Positions 1 to 8,114 of a stretch of DNA of 42,337 nt are shown here, piece after piece. A program made the translations under genes and the position numbers. The notes beneath the pieces were generated by a model that was not told the origin of the DNA, did no database searches, and worked only from the letters and a program-made list of their open reading frames with translations. Numbering within the stretch: the first letter of the stretch is position 1; each line of letters starts with the position of its first letter. The DNA comes from a virus, in IMG/VR virus record IMGVR_UViG_3300010370_000072, positions 1 through 42,337 of that record. The stretch is one strand, 5' to 3'.

Positions 1-2
1 CA

Positions 3-1598
3 ATGCCATTTGGAGCCAATATAAGTGTAATCGTTGGCGGTGGCGGTACTTCAGCGCATCAGTTTACAAGTAATGGTAGCCGAGGAATAAACGGAAGCGA
101 TTCCTCTATTTCAGGAACAGGCATTACAACTATTACTTCTATCGGCGGCGGCGGTGGTGGCGGTGGCTCAAACTCCGCTACAAATGTTGTTGGCTCAGGC
201 GGTTCGGGCGGCGGCGGTGGTGGCGGTAGTGGTGCTGGTACTGGTACAACTGGTCAAGGTTTTGCTGGTGGCGCACAACAAAGTGGTTCTATTCCATCAG
301 GCTATAACGGTGGTGGCGGTGGTGGTGCTGGTGAAGCAGGAAATACCGATGGCGTAGGTCAAGGTGGAGATGGTGTTCAAATCTCAATCACGGGAACTTC
401 AACTTTTTACGGTGGTGGCGGTGGCGGTGCTTCTTACGGCGGCGGCGGAAGTTTTGCTCGCGTCGGTGGTTCCGGCGGTGGTGGTAATGGCGCTGTTGGA
501 AGTAGCGGAAGTGCGCCAGTTGTAGGAACCGCAAACACCGGAGGTGGCGGTGGTGGAATGGTACATGAGCCTACATGGGGTGTAACAACAGGTGGTTCGG
601 GTATTGTTGTTCTTCGTTACGCTGGAACTCAAGCGGCTTTAGGTGGCATTGTAAGTTCATCAGGTGGATATACGATTCACACATTCAATGGCTCAGGATT
701 ATTCCAAACATCTTTAGCAACGGCTAAAGCAACAGGTGGAATGATTACAAAAGATAGTACTTATTTTTATCATACTTTTATTTCTTCAGGAACTTTTACT
801 CCAACACAATCTTTGACAGCAGATATTCTTGTCATAGCAGGTGGCGGCGGTGGTGGTGACTATGCTGGTGGTGGTGGCGGCGGAGGTGGCGGCGCTGGTG
901 GCTTACTTGCTCATACATCACAATCATTGACGGCAACAGGTTATTCTGTGACTGTTGGCGCCGGCGGCGGTGCGGCTCACAATACTTCAAATGGAAGCAA
1001 TGGTTCTAACTCTCAGTTTGCTTCTCTAACTGCTTCAGTAGGCGGCGGCGGTGGTGGTTCTTCTACTGGTCCGGGAAGCGGAAATGCTGGTTCGAACGGT
1101 GGCTCAGGTGGTGGTGGTGCTGGTGCCGCTAGTACAAGTGGTGGAACAGCAACTTCAGGACAAGGAAACGCTGGTGGCGGAGGTAATGCCAATACATTCT
1201 CACCTCCCGGCGGTGGTGGTGGTGCTGGCGCGGCAGGAGCCGCGGCAACTCCAACAAAGGCTGGTAATGGCGGTGCTGGTGTAAGTACTTATAGTTCTTG
1301 GGGTTCTGCTACCGGTACTGGTCAAAATGTTTCAGGAACTTATTGGTACGCAGGTGGCGGCGGCGGTGGTGGTCATCAAAGTCAAACTCCTGATGCTAGT
1401 AATGGCGGTGGTGATGGTGGTAATGGCGGCGGCGGCGCAGGTGCCTTCTCACCAACTTCTGATTTTGCTTGGGGTGTAAATGGATTACCAAACACCGGAG
1501 GTGGCGGTGGTGGTAGTGGATACAACAATACCGGTAACACGGAAACCCCCGCTGGTGATGGCGGTTCAGGCATTGTTATTATTCGGTACGCGGCATAA
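3..1598 (+). CDS. Glycine-rich adhesin-like virion protein (5' partial)
   Basis: The frame is open from the left edge, so the true start lies outside the window and the first ATG is probably internal. About 531 residues are visible, dominated by runs of 4-8 glycines in two similar modules. Each module ends in a hydrophobic strand of the type GGSGIVxxRYA. This is the pattern of phage glycine-rich tail or fibre proteins; polyglycine-II sandwiches are known in T4-like gp38 adhesins. A receptor-binding or decoration role is inferred. It is followed closely by a small virion gene and then by a full paralogue. Confidence is good for a structural protein, low for its exact position in the virion. 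Confidence 0.75.
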   Translation: MPFGANISVIVGGGGTSAHQFTSNGSRGINGSDSSISGTGITTITSIGGGGGGGGSNSATNVVGSGGSGGGGGGGSGAGTGTTGQGFAGGAQQSGSIPSGYNGGGGGGAGEAGNTDGVGQGGDGVQISITGTSTFYGGGGGGASYGGGGSFARVGGSGGGGNGAVGSSGSAPVVGTANTGGGGGGMVHEPTWGVTTGGSGIVVLRYAGTQAALGGIVSSSGGYTIHTFNGSGLFQTSLATAKATGGMITKDSTYFYHTFISSGTFTPTQSLTADILVIAGGGGGGDYAGGGGGGGGGAGGLLAHTSQSLTATGYSVTVGAGGGAAHNTSNGSNGSNSQFASLTASVGGGGGGSSTGPGSGNAGSNGGSGGGGAGAASTSGGTATSGQGNAGGGGNANTFSPPGGGGGAGAAGAAATPTKAGNGGAGVSTYSSWGSATGTGQNVSGTYWYAGGGGGGGHQSQTPDASNGGGDGGNGGGGAGAFSPTSDFAWGVNGLPNTGGGGGGSGYNNTGNTETPAGDGGSGIVIIRYAA

Positions 1599-1619
1599 CA
1601 ACAAAGAAAAGGAGAAACT

Positions 1620-1991
1620 ATGGCGCACTTCGCAGAAATAGATGAGAACGGAACTGTTCTCCGCGTTCTTGTTGTGGATAACGCACAAGAAGCGGACGGG
1701 CAAAACTTTCTCGCAAACACACTTGGTCTAGGTGGAACTTGGGTCAAGACTTCATACAACACACATGGAGGTATTCACTCTTCCGGTGGAACACCATTCA
1801 GAAAAAACTACGCAGGAATCGGATACAAATACGATTCTCAGCGTGATGCTTTTATTCCACCAAATACCTATCCATCATGGATATTGAATGAAACTACATG
1901 TTTATGGGAAGCCCCTGTTGCTTATCCAAGCGACGGAGAACGCTATACATGGAATGAATCAACAACCTCTTGGGATTTAGTTAGCGAGTAA
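1620..1991 (+). CDS. Small virion structural protein, phage-conserved type
   Basis: This 123-residue protein begins MAHFAEIDENG. It continues with VLVVDN and ends in a Trp-rich stretch (PSWILNE, LWEAP, YTWNE, SWDL). Proteins of this shape recur in marine and freshwater phages as small tail or fibre components of unknown role. A good ribosome site (AAAGGAG) lies just before the ATG. It sits between the two glycine-rich proteins, so a shared structure such as a fibre or decoration complex is likely. No catalytic motif is visible. The family memory is from general experience, not a search. Confidence 0.8.
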   Translation: MAHFAEIDENGTVLRVLVVDNAQEADGQNFLANTLGLGGTWVKTSYNTHGGIHSSGGTPFRKNYAGIGYKYDSQRDAFIPPNTYPSWILNETTCLWEAPVAYPSDGERYTWNESTTSWDLVSE

Positions 1992-1997
1992 TCACCC

Positions 1998-3764
1998 ATG
2001 AAACATCTAGCCCTTCAGCGCATAATGATTCCCGGTTCTCAAGTATCTTCTTTGACGACCGGAAATGTGACTTTGACAGGGGCTAGAGGTCCTGCTCTTA
2101 TAGCAGTTGATTATCTTGTAGTTGCCGGTGGTGCCGGTGGGGGTGGTTGGCTAGGTGGCGGCGGCGGCGCAGGAGGTTTGCGTTCCACGGTCACAGCAAC
2201 AGGTGGTGGAGGTTCATTAGAAACCGCAGTTTTTCTAAATCCATCTTTCAACTATTCCGTTGTTGTCGGTGCCGGCGGTGCTGGTGGTCCATATTCACAA
2301 CCATCTACTTCTACACAGGGAAATAACTCATCCTTCAACAATGTGTTATCTCTTGGCGGTGGAAGGTCACAAGGAGTTTCTAAAGCAAACGGTTTTGATG
2401 GCGGTTCCGGCGGTGGAGCGAGCGGCGCATTGACCACAACAGTTGGTGGCGCGGGAACAACAGGTCAAGGTTATGCTGGTGGAAACTGTAACGCTTCTGA
2501 TTATGCCGCAGGTGGCGGTGGTGGTGCTGGTGCCGTAGGTGCTAATACAAACGGTGGTAATGGCTCAAATACCGGTAACGGCGGAAATGGTGGAGCAGGT
2601 GTAGCAGTTTCTATTTCAGGTTCTTCTGTTACCTACGCAGGTGGCGGTGGCGGACACGGGCAAAATACACCCGGCTCAGGTGGAGCAGGTGGAGGTGGTG
2701 CTGGTGCCGTAGCCTCTAATGCCGGAAGTGCTGGAACTGCTAATACTGGTGGCGGTGGTGGTGGCGGTCGAGATAACACCGGCGGTAATGGTGGGTCAGG
2801 AATCGTTATTGTGAGATATTCAGGAACAACACAACTAGCAACTGGCGGAACCGTAACAACTAGCGGCGGAAATACTATTCATACTTTTACAAGTAGCGGA
2901 ACTTTGGCTTTTACTGGTGCTACTAAATCTGCCAAAGCGACTGGCGGTTCTATCGCAACAGATGGAGCATATTGGTATCACACATTTTTTGCGTCAGGAA
3001 CTTTTACTCCTTCAAATGACATATCTTGTGATTATTTAGTTGTTGCTGGCGGTGCCGGCGGTGCTGGTGGTAACGGCGGCGGCGGTGGTGGCGGTGCTGG
3101 TGGTGTAAAAAATGCTTCTAGCATTTCTTTTACAAACGCAACTGCGTATACAGTCACAGTAGGTGCGGGCGGCGCTTTACAAGGAACAGCAAGAGCGCAA
3201 GGTAATAATGGTTCTAACTCATCTATTTCAGGTACAGGAATAACAACAGTCACTTCAACAGGTGGTGGCGGTGGTGGATATTTTAGTACCACTAATGGCA
3301 CAGCAGGTTCTACCGGCGGTTCCGGTGGTGGTGGCGGTTCCGGTGGTAATAATGGTGGTGCCGGTGGCGCTGGTACTTCAGGTGAAGGAAATAATGGTGG
3401 CGCTGGTTATGCGGGAACGCACTATGGCGGCGGCGGTGGTGGCGGTGCTGGTGGTACTGGAAGTGCTGGCTCATCAACAAACGGCGGTGCTGGTGGTGCG
3501 GGTGTAAACACTTATAGTTCTTGGCATACTGTTACTGGTACTGGTGTCAATGGTTATATTGCTGGTGGTGGTGGTGGTGGAATAAACGGCGGCGGAACGG
3601 CAGGTGGAACAGGCGGTTCCGGTGGTGGTGGCAATGGTGCGATAGAGGCTGATAAATGGACAGCGGGAAGAGTAAATACTGGTTCCGGCGGCGGTGGCGG
3701 TGGTGACAACTTTACTGGCGCTCCGGGCGCATCAGGCGTTGTTATTATTAGGTACGCAGTCTAA
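1998..3764 (+). CDS. Glycine-rich adhesin-like virion protein
   Basis: A complete 588-residue paralogue of the truncated glycine-rich protein at the left edge. Two modules are visible. Each starts with a strand of the DYLVVAGG type, continues through GAGG and GSNSSISGTGIT-like segments, runs through long polyglycine tracts and ends in SGIVIVRY or SGVVIIRY. Such modules are expected to pack as polyglycine-II helices. No strong ribosome site precedes the ATG at 1998, only 6 bases after the previous stop, so translational coupling is likely; the Met at codon 10 is an alternative start. Role inferred: receptor binding or capsid decoration. Confidence 0.8.
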   Translation: MKHLALQRIMIPGSQVSSLTTGNVTLTGARGPALIAVDYLVVAGGAGGGGWLGGGGGAGGLRSTVTATGGGGSLETAVFLNPSFNYSVVVGAGGAGGPYSQPSTSTQGNNSSFNNVLSLGGGRSQGVSKANGFDGGSGGGASGALTTTVGGAGTTGQGYAGGNCNASDYAAGGGGGAGAVGANTNGGNGSNTGNGGNGGAGVAVSISGSSVTYAGGGGGHGQNTPGSGGAGGGGAGAVASNAGSAGTANTGGGGGGGRDNTGGNGGSGIVIVRYSGTTQLATGGTVTTSGGNTIHTFTSSGTLAFTGATKSAKATGGSIATDGAYWYHTFFASGTFTPSNDISCDYLVVAGGAGGAGGNGGGGGGGAGGVKNASSISFTNATAYTVTVGAGGALQGTARAQGNNGSNSSISGTGITTVTSTGGGGGGYFSTTNGTAGSTGGSGGGGGSGGNNGGAGGAGTSGEGNNGGAGYAGTHYGGGGGGGAGGTGSAGSSTNGGAGGAGVNTYSSWHTVTGTGVNGYIAGGGGGGINGGGTAGGTGGSGGGGNGAIEADKWTAGRVNTGSGGGGGGDNFTGAPGASGVVIIRYAV

Positions 3765-3779
3765 ATAAGGAGAGAGATA

Positions 3780-3959
3780 ATGGCAAAAGAATCTAAAGAA
3801 ACACCAAAGGAAACAAAAGTATTTACTTATGAGGTAAAGATGATTGTTTCTGTATTCGACACGGACGAGAAATCCGCACAGGATAAACTTGACCGTGAAG
3901 GTGGTTTTGTATCTAAGCGAGATGTAGTTCTCATGGATGCTCAACCCATAATCAAGTAA
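3780..3959 (+). CDS. Small hypothetical virion-region protein (59 aa)
   Basis: A 59-residue reading frame begins MAKESKETPK and ends DAQPIIK. An excellent ribosome site (AAGGAGAGAG) lies 6-7 bases before the ATG, and the frame fills the gap between two structural genes exactly. It has a charged, lysine-rich N-terminus followed by a compact alpha/beta-like core (VFTYEVKMIVSVFDTDEKSA). I recognise no family. The position suggests a minor structural or assembly factor. Confidence 0.7.
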   Translation: MAKESKETPKETKVFTYEVKMIVSVFDTDEKSAQDKLDREGGFVSKRDVVLMDAQPIIK

Positions 3960-3969
3960 GGAGCAGTAA

Positions 3970-4515
3970 ATGGCAGGAACAACAACAAAAGGTTTGCGGT
4001 ACCCAACCGCAGGTGATAATCCTGCCGTCCATACCGATATTCAGAATCTCGCAACGGATGTAGATACCGAACTAGATAACTACATCCTTGCCTCTGCTCC
4101 TACATTCACAAGCACAATCAATCTTGGCACCTCAGCCAATATCATCTTCGAAGGCTCGGTAAATGATGGTTCTGAAACCACACTTACCGTGGCTAATCCA
4201 ACGGCTGATAGAACTATCACCTTGCCTGACGCAACAGGAACAGTTGTTTTATTAGATGCTACACAAACACTTACAAATAAAACTCTCACCTCACCATCAA
4301 TCAGTAATGCTACTTTTACAGGACAAGTAACCGGTCTTGAACTTGCTTTTAGTCAAGCCATTGTTTTTGAAGGTACAACCGCTGATTCAGCAGAACTAAC
4401 ACTTTCAGCCGGAGAACCAACAGTAGATAGAACGCTTACCTTGCCTGATGAGACAGGTACGCTGGCGACCCAAGGTTATGCTCGTACTTTTAGTTTGATG
4501 CTAGGTGGAATGTAA
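3970..4515 (+). CDS. Head/tail fibre-type structural protein
   Basis: The 181-residue protein starts MAGTTTKGLRYPTAGDNPAVHTDI, a type of N-terminus often seen in phage fibre or minor structural proteins. Two similar beta-rich repeats follow (IIFEGSVNDGSETTLTVANPTADRTITLPD and IVFEGTTADSAELTLSAGEPTVDRTLTLPD), each ending in TGTxxxx. The repeats suggest a beta-helical or trimeric fibre shaft. A ribosome site (AAGGAG) precedes the ATG. Its stop overlaps the ATG of the head-tail adaptor (TAATG), placing it in the same morphogenesis operon. Confidence 0.75.
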   Translation: MAGTTTKGLRYPTAGDNPAVHTDIQNLATDVDTELDNYILASAPTFTSTINLGTSANIIFEGSVNDGSETTLTVANPTADRTITLPDATGTVVLLDATQTLTNKTLTSPSISNATFTGQVTGLELAFSQAIVFEGTTADSAELTLSAGEPTVDRTLTLPDETGTLATQGYARTFSLMLGGM

Positions 4516-4961
4516 TGACATTCACCTACTCAGGTGACCCAAGCACCTCAACCCGAAACTATGTTCGCTTTCTAATCAGCGATACAGATTCAACTGACGC
4601 GCTTTTTAGCGATGAAGAGTTGAACTATGTGATTAGTGAGTGGGATGGCGATGCTTATGAATCTGCTAGAGAGTGTGCCGAAATCCTGATTGCTCGCTTT
4701 GCTAGAGAAGCAGATAATACTTCGAAGAGCGTAGGTGATATTTCAGTTTCGGAATCTTACGCATCAAAGATTACTCATTACAAAGAGTTAGCGGCTAGTA
4801 TTATGATGCGAAAAATGAGGAAGCATCCTCCCAAACCATTCGCCAATGCTGAATCTCTCAAGTCCACAGATGACCGTAGTATCGATGATTACAACACCGA
4901 TTTCTATGTAGGCATTACAGATAATCCAAACAGCAGTTACGACCAGCGCGTACCGGAGTAA
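4515..4961 (+). CDS. Head-tail adaptor (connector) protein
   Basis: A 148-residue, mostly helical acidic protein with the pattern YVRFLISDTDSxxALFSDEE near the start. This is characteristic of gp6/gp15-type head-tail adaptors that dock under the portal. The start overlaps the previous stop. The three following genes have the sizes and order of a stopper, an HK97-gp10-like neck protein and a tail terminator, which supports the assignment. No portal gene is in the window; it presumably lies upstream beyond the left edge. Confidence 0.75.
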   Translation: MTFTYSGDPSTSTRNYVRFLISDTDSTDALFSDEELNYVISEWDGDAYESARECAEILIARFAREADNTSKSVGDISVSESYASKITHYKELAASIMMRKMRKHPPKPFANAESLKSTDDRSIDDYNTDFYVGITDNPNSSYDQRVPE

Positions 4962-4964
4962 TAG

Positions 4965-5303
4965 ATGGCTGACGCAATCTATAACAAGGTAGCGGAGTTT
5001 ATGACCGATTCGGTTGTATTTACTCCGAAAGCCTCGGTTGATAAGTACAACAAAACCACTTATGGTGCCTCAAACACAAATGTGACCGCTCTTGGTCGTT
5101 TGATTTATGACACCACAAAATCGCGAGATGTTCAGGGAACAGAGGTCGTCGATATTGGTCGCTTTATCACCAAAGGACCACAGACGAGCATCACCATCAA
5201 TCACAGGATGGTGGTAGGGGCGGACACTTTTACAATCAACGCGATTGACAACATAGCGGATGAAAACGGAGCGCATCACACCGTAATCAGATTTGGACGG
5301 TAG
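4965..5303 (+). CDS. Head-closure (stopper) protein
   Basis: The 112-residue protein is beta-rich and contains the pattern DSVVFTPKASVDKYNKTTYG, followed by a barrel-like second half (YDTTKSRDVQGTEVVDIGRFITK, VVGADTFTINAID). Head-closure proteins of siphoviruses have this length, position and barrel-like composition. They seal the connector after DNA packaging. The gene is 3 bases downstream of the adaptor gene and is followed after 3 bases by the neck protein, an unbroken operon. Confidence 0.7.
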   Translation: MADAIYNKVAEFMTDSVVFTPKASVDKYNKTTYGASNTNVTALGRLIYDTTKSRDVQGTEVVDIGRFITKGPQTSITINHRMVVGADTFTINAIDNIADENGAHHTVIRFGR

Positions 5304-5306
5304 ACC

Positions 5307-5753
5307 ATGGCATCGGTGGGTAAAGCCGTTGGGAAAGTCGCCGGACGCCATATAGGGGTCAAGTTAGTTCTTGAGGGAATGGAAGAGTTACAAAAGGCTC
5401 TCAAAGAAGGCAAAGAACAATCTCCTAAAGCAATCGCTCAGGCGATATGGGAAGAAGCCAATCTCATCTTTGCTAAATCGCAAGTTTTAGTTCCGGTTGA
5501 TACGGGCGTCCTCCGCGGCTCCGGTGGAGTATCTGCTCCACAACAAGGACCACAAGGATTCTATGTAGATATTTTCTACGGTGGACCGGCGGCACCATAC
5601 GCCCTCTATGTCCATGAGATTATTGAGAACTATCACAAGCCGCCAACACAGGCTAAATATCTTGAACAACCGTTGATGGAGGCTCAAGCCGAGTTACAGA
5701 ATCGGATAAAGGATAGAATAATCGACATTATCGAGAAGGGTCACAGGCAATAA
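5307..5753 (+). CDS. HK97 gp10-like neck/tail-completion protein
   Basis: 148 residues. The hallmarks are GMEELQKALKE near the N-terminus, then VPVDTGVLRGSGG and YALYVHEI. The VxTGxLRxS and YxxxxHE patterns are typical of the HK97-gp10/minor tail family that joins head and tail. Its last base pairs overlap the start of the next gene (TAATGG). Order and length agree with siphovirus neck clusters. Confidence 0.85.
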   Translation: MASVGKAVGKVAGRHIGVKLVLEGMEELQKALKEGKEQSPKAIAQAIWEEANLIFAKSQVLVPVDTGVLRGSGGVSAPQQGPQGFYVDIFYGGPAAPYALYVHEIIENYHKPPTQAKYLEQPLMEAQAELQNRIKDRIIDIIEKGHRQ

Positions 5754-6178
5754 TGGCGACGATATTGGAATCCGTAGGGGATTACCTACAAAATGCGGCG
5801 AGCGCTTTTGGCGCTCACACAAGCCAAGGCACCCTTGGAACTGATTTATTTCTAGGCACCCTCCCTGACTCTCCCGATTCTTGTGTTGCGGTCTATGAGA
5901 ACGCCGGCAGTTCACCAAGTTTCACTATGGGGTCCGGAGGTATTCGTGTTGATTATCCGATGCTTCAGATTATCTGTCGTGCCGCTCGCGAGGATTATCC
6001 AACGGCACGGGACAAGGCAGAAAATATCCGGATTTTACTCGCGTCGGTGCTTGAACAAACCATCTCGGGAGTCCATATTATGCGTATTGAACCAATGGGT
6101 TCAGTAAACCAGTTGGGAGTAGACCCTAAATACCGTCCACTAATCTCGGTGAACTTCCGATGTCTAGTGAGAATGTGA
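5753..6178 (+). CDS. Tail terminator / minor capsid-type protein
   Basis: This 141-residue alpha/beta protein contains LFLGTLPDSPDSCVAVYENAG, then YPMLQIICRAAREDYPTARDKAENIRILL and a final strand ISVNFRCLVRM. It matches the general plan of tail-terminator proteins, which cap the tail tube and connect it to the head. It overlaps the preceding neck gene and the following Com-like gene, so translation is probably coupled. It is the last clear connector gene before the non-structural insert at 6160-9293. Confidence 0.75.
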   Translation: MATILESVGDYLQNAASAFGAHTSQGTLGTDLFLGTLPDSPDSCVAVYENAGSSPSFTMGSGGIRVDYPMLQIICRAAREDYPTARDKAENIRILLASVLEQTISGVHIMRIEPMGSVNQLGVDPKYRPLISVNFRCLVRM

Positions 6179-6348
6179 CACAGGAGCCGACGGCTCCGAA
6201 TGAGAGGCTAGGAGACCCTTATGGCAGGAACGCGACGACGGACGAATACCAAAGGTGCTGGAAATGCGACCGGCTCCTCTTCGAAAGCGCAACGCGCCCG
6301 TGGAGCATCCGCTGTCCGCGCTGTAAATCCAAAAATAAATCAGGATGA
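6160..6348 (+). CDS. Com-like zinc-ribbon protein (overlapping gene)
   Basis: The 62-residue product has a C-terminal zinc ribbon, RCWKCDRLLFE then IRCPRCKSKNK, the layout of phage Mu Com. Com activates translation of Mu mom by binding its mRNA. Here the ribbon starts at residue 33, after a polar N-terminus. The frame starts 19 bases inside the terminator gene and its second half lies, in another frame, over the start of the HTH gene at 6221. The overlap is unusual, but the paired CxxC motifs argue that it is real. No mom-like gene is visible. The RNA-binding role is inferred from Mu. Confidence 0.6.
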   Translation: MSSENVTQEPTAPNERLGDPYGRNATTDEYQRCWKCDRLLFESATRPWSIRCPRCKSKNKSG

Positions 6349-6607
6349 TTTCTTTGCTGATTTAGATTCACTTATTGGAGTTACCCGCGAACAAGGTGGC
6401 TGTTCAGTTGGTGCTTTTGTATCAAGATTAGAAGAACCAATAAAAACAAAGTTGATTGATATTATGAAAAACGAATCAGTAAGTTCAGCCAAACTTAGCG
6501 AACTTCTTTTATCGTATGGGCTTCCGCTATCCTCTACCGATGTGCTGAGAAGGCATCGGCGAAGGCTAATAGGGAAAGACGGGTGTAAGTGTCCGCGTGA
6601 ATCTTGA
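6221..6607 (+). CDS. Actinophage-type HTH protein (CSVG...CKCP family)
   Basis: The 128-residue protein has a basic, low-complexity N-terminus (MAGTRRRTNTKG) and a C-terminal core: GGCSVGAFVSRL, then VSSAKLSELLLSYGLPLSSTDVLRRHRRR, ending in GCKCP. The two-helix element before RHRRR looks like a helix-turn-helix and the cysteines may bind metal. Actinophages often carry such a protein immediately before a metallophosphoesterase, as here. AGGAG precedes the ATG. The first 128 bases overlap the Com-like gene in another frame, and the stop overlaps the next GTG start. Confidence 0.75.
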   Translation: MAGTRRRTNTKGAGNATGSSSKAQRARGASAVRAVNPKINQDDFFADLDSLIGVTREQGGCSVGAFVSRLEEPIKTKLIDIMKNESVSSAKLSELLLSYGLPLSSTDVLRRHRRRLIGKDGCKCPRES

Positions 6608-7790
6608 TGATGCTTTAGATAATCTTCTCAAAACCTCGGAAGTGGAATCGGTCCAAAAGGTTTTGCCTCGCGACCGAAAAGCCGATTGGCTTCCCGGTGT
6701 CACTTGGAATGGCGATGAAGGCACCGTAACTACACAACCAATGGAGGGCGAAAACGCTCCCGATTGGTCCGGAGTCCTTCGAATGTGGGGCTTAGACCCT
6801 GAACATTTTGAAGTTGTTGAGCCTGTTCTTTTCAATGTTTGGGGAGACACCCTTGGCATCCTCAATCGCCAATGGAAAGGCAAAGTAATCCGCAAGGGTA
6901 AGAAACTCAATGCGGATATAGATGATTTGATTAGAGAGATAAAGAAACACAAGCCACGCCAACAAAAACAACTTATCGGAGAAGCCTCACTTGTGGTTGT
7001 TGCCTCAGATTGGCAAGTAGGTAAAAGGGACGGCGATGGATTGAAAGGTTTGATTAGCCGGTGGCTACAAGCGATTGAAGATGTGGAGTGGCGCCTCAAA
7101 GAGTTGAAGAAACTTGGACGCCCAATAGATTCAATAACCGTACTATGTTTAGGCGATTTAGTCGAAGGTTGCGATGGTCATTACGATATACAAACATTTA
7201 CAGTAGAAGAGGACCGCAGAAATCAGGTCAAGATTGCCCGTCGTCTTTTGCGTGATGCTTTGATTCGTTGGTCCAAGTTAGTTCCATCTATCACCGTCGC
7301 GGCAGTTGGCGGTAATCATGGAGAGAATCGCAAGAACGGAAAAGCATTTACTACTCTCAACGATAACGACGATGTGGCTTTAGTCGAACAGGTCGCCGAG
7401 ATATTCGCGGCTAATCCTGAAGCCTATGGTCATGTTCGGTTTGCTATTCCGGCTGAAGAGTTGAGCCTGACCCTTGAGGTCCATGGCAAAATCATTGGAA
7501 TCAGTCACGGTCACTTAGCCCGTAATGCCGGAAGCGTTGAGGGTAAGTTGAAGGCTTGGATTGCCGGTCAAGCCTTGGGTCGTCAATCGATTGGTGATTG
7601 CGACATCCTTGTGACCGGTCATTATCACACTTTCAAGTTGGCAGATTGGGGAGGAGTCAAATGGCTTCAAGCCCCGGCACTAGATGGAGGGAGCGTATGG
7701 TGGCGTCAATCAACGGGGGAAGTTGCGGATGCGGGAGTTCTGACCTTCCTAGTATCGAAAACCGGAGTAAGCGACATTCAGATTCTATGA
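6597..7790 (+). CDS. Calcineurin-like metallophosphoesterase
   Basis: 397 residues from a GTG start that overlaps the end of the HTH gene. The C-terminal two thirds carry the metallophosphoesterase signature in order: SDWQVGK (about 137-143), [10 protein letters not shown] (186-195), GGNHGE (238-243), SHGH (303-306) and GHYH (341-344). The first motif has Gln where His is usual (DxQ instead of DxH). Such enzymes hydrolyse phosphodiesters or nucleic-acid ends with two metal ions. Substrate unknown. The N-terminal 130 residues are unassigned. Pairing with the upstream HTH protein recurs in actinophages. Confidence 0.88.
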   Translation: MNLDDALDNLLKTSEVESVQKVLPRDRKADWLPGVTWNGDEGTVTTQPMEGENAPDWSGVLRMWGLDPEHFEVVEPVLFNVWGDTLGILNRQWKGKVIRKGKKLNADIDDLIREIKKHKPRQQKQLIGEASLVVVASDWQVGKRDGDGLKGLISRWLQAIEDVEWRLKELKKLGRPIDSITVLCLGDLVEGCDGHYDIQTFTVEEDRRNQVKIARRLLRDALIRWSKLVPSITVAAVGGNHGENRKNGKAFTTLNDNDDVALVEQVAEIFAANPEAYGHVRFAIPAEELSLTLEVHGKIIGISHGHLARNAGSVEGKLKAWIAGQALGRQSIGDCDILVTGHYHTFKLADWGGVKWLQAPALDGGSVWWRQSTGEVADAGVLTFLVSKTGVSDIQIL

Positions 7791-8071
7791 ACGACCCAAG
7801 GGACCTTGCCGCTTATGCCGCAGAACTCGTCTCAGGGGACCGTCAAGAGGCTTATGGACACCCTTTGGATAACTTCACCCGGGCATCAAAAATATGGTCT
7901 GTAATCCTCGGCTGTGAGGTTTCTGCCGAGCAGGTAGCCCTCTGTATGGTCGGCATGAAGATAGCCCGAGAGGTCAATCAATCTAAGCCCGATACGGTCG
8001 TGGATGGGATTGGGTACTTCCTCACCCTACAAATGATTCAAGAAGAGCGCCTCCGGAGATTGAATACCTAA
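7787..8071 (+). CDS. DUF6378-like small protein
   Basis: A 94-residue helical protein whose ATG overlaps the TGA of the metallophosphoesterase (ATGA); the longer upstream frame is ignored. The pattern [25 protein letters not shown], then [14 protein letters not shown] and [14 protein letters not shown], is that of the DUF6378 phage family. These short helical proteins resemble MazG-type folds, but no pyrophosphatase activity can be claimed. Its TAA stop forms the first bases of the promoter-operator element that serves the next gene. Confidence 0.8.
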   Translation: MNDPRDLAAYAAELVSGDRQEAYGHPLDNFTRASKIWSVILGCEVSAEQVALCMVGMKIAREVNQSKPDTVVDGIGYFLTLQMIQEERLRRLNT

Positions 8072-8112
8072 CTGGGGTAGTGATATACTTGGGTTGTCCA
8101 AGAAAGGAGAAC
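8070..8112 (+). promoter_or_regulatory. Operator + extended -10 promoter + SD inverted repeat
   Basis: AACTGGGGTA is followed by GTGA and TATACT, giving an extended -10 box (TGATATACT, 8081-8089). No good -35 is present. Downstream, GTTGTCC (8093-8099) and GGAGAAC (8106-8112) are inverted repeats with one mismatch around the SD GGAG. This is the same element that precedes the accessory genes 20-30 kb away. It gives the following gene its own start of transcription inside the structural operon. Confidence 0.75.
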
Positions 8113-8114
8113 CC

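Noticed and set aside
399-3301. Frames rich in Val/Leu or Pro/Thr overlapping the glycine-rich genes
   Set aside because: They are shifted or antisense readings of GGN repeats with no start signals.
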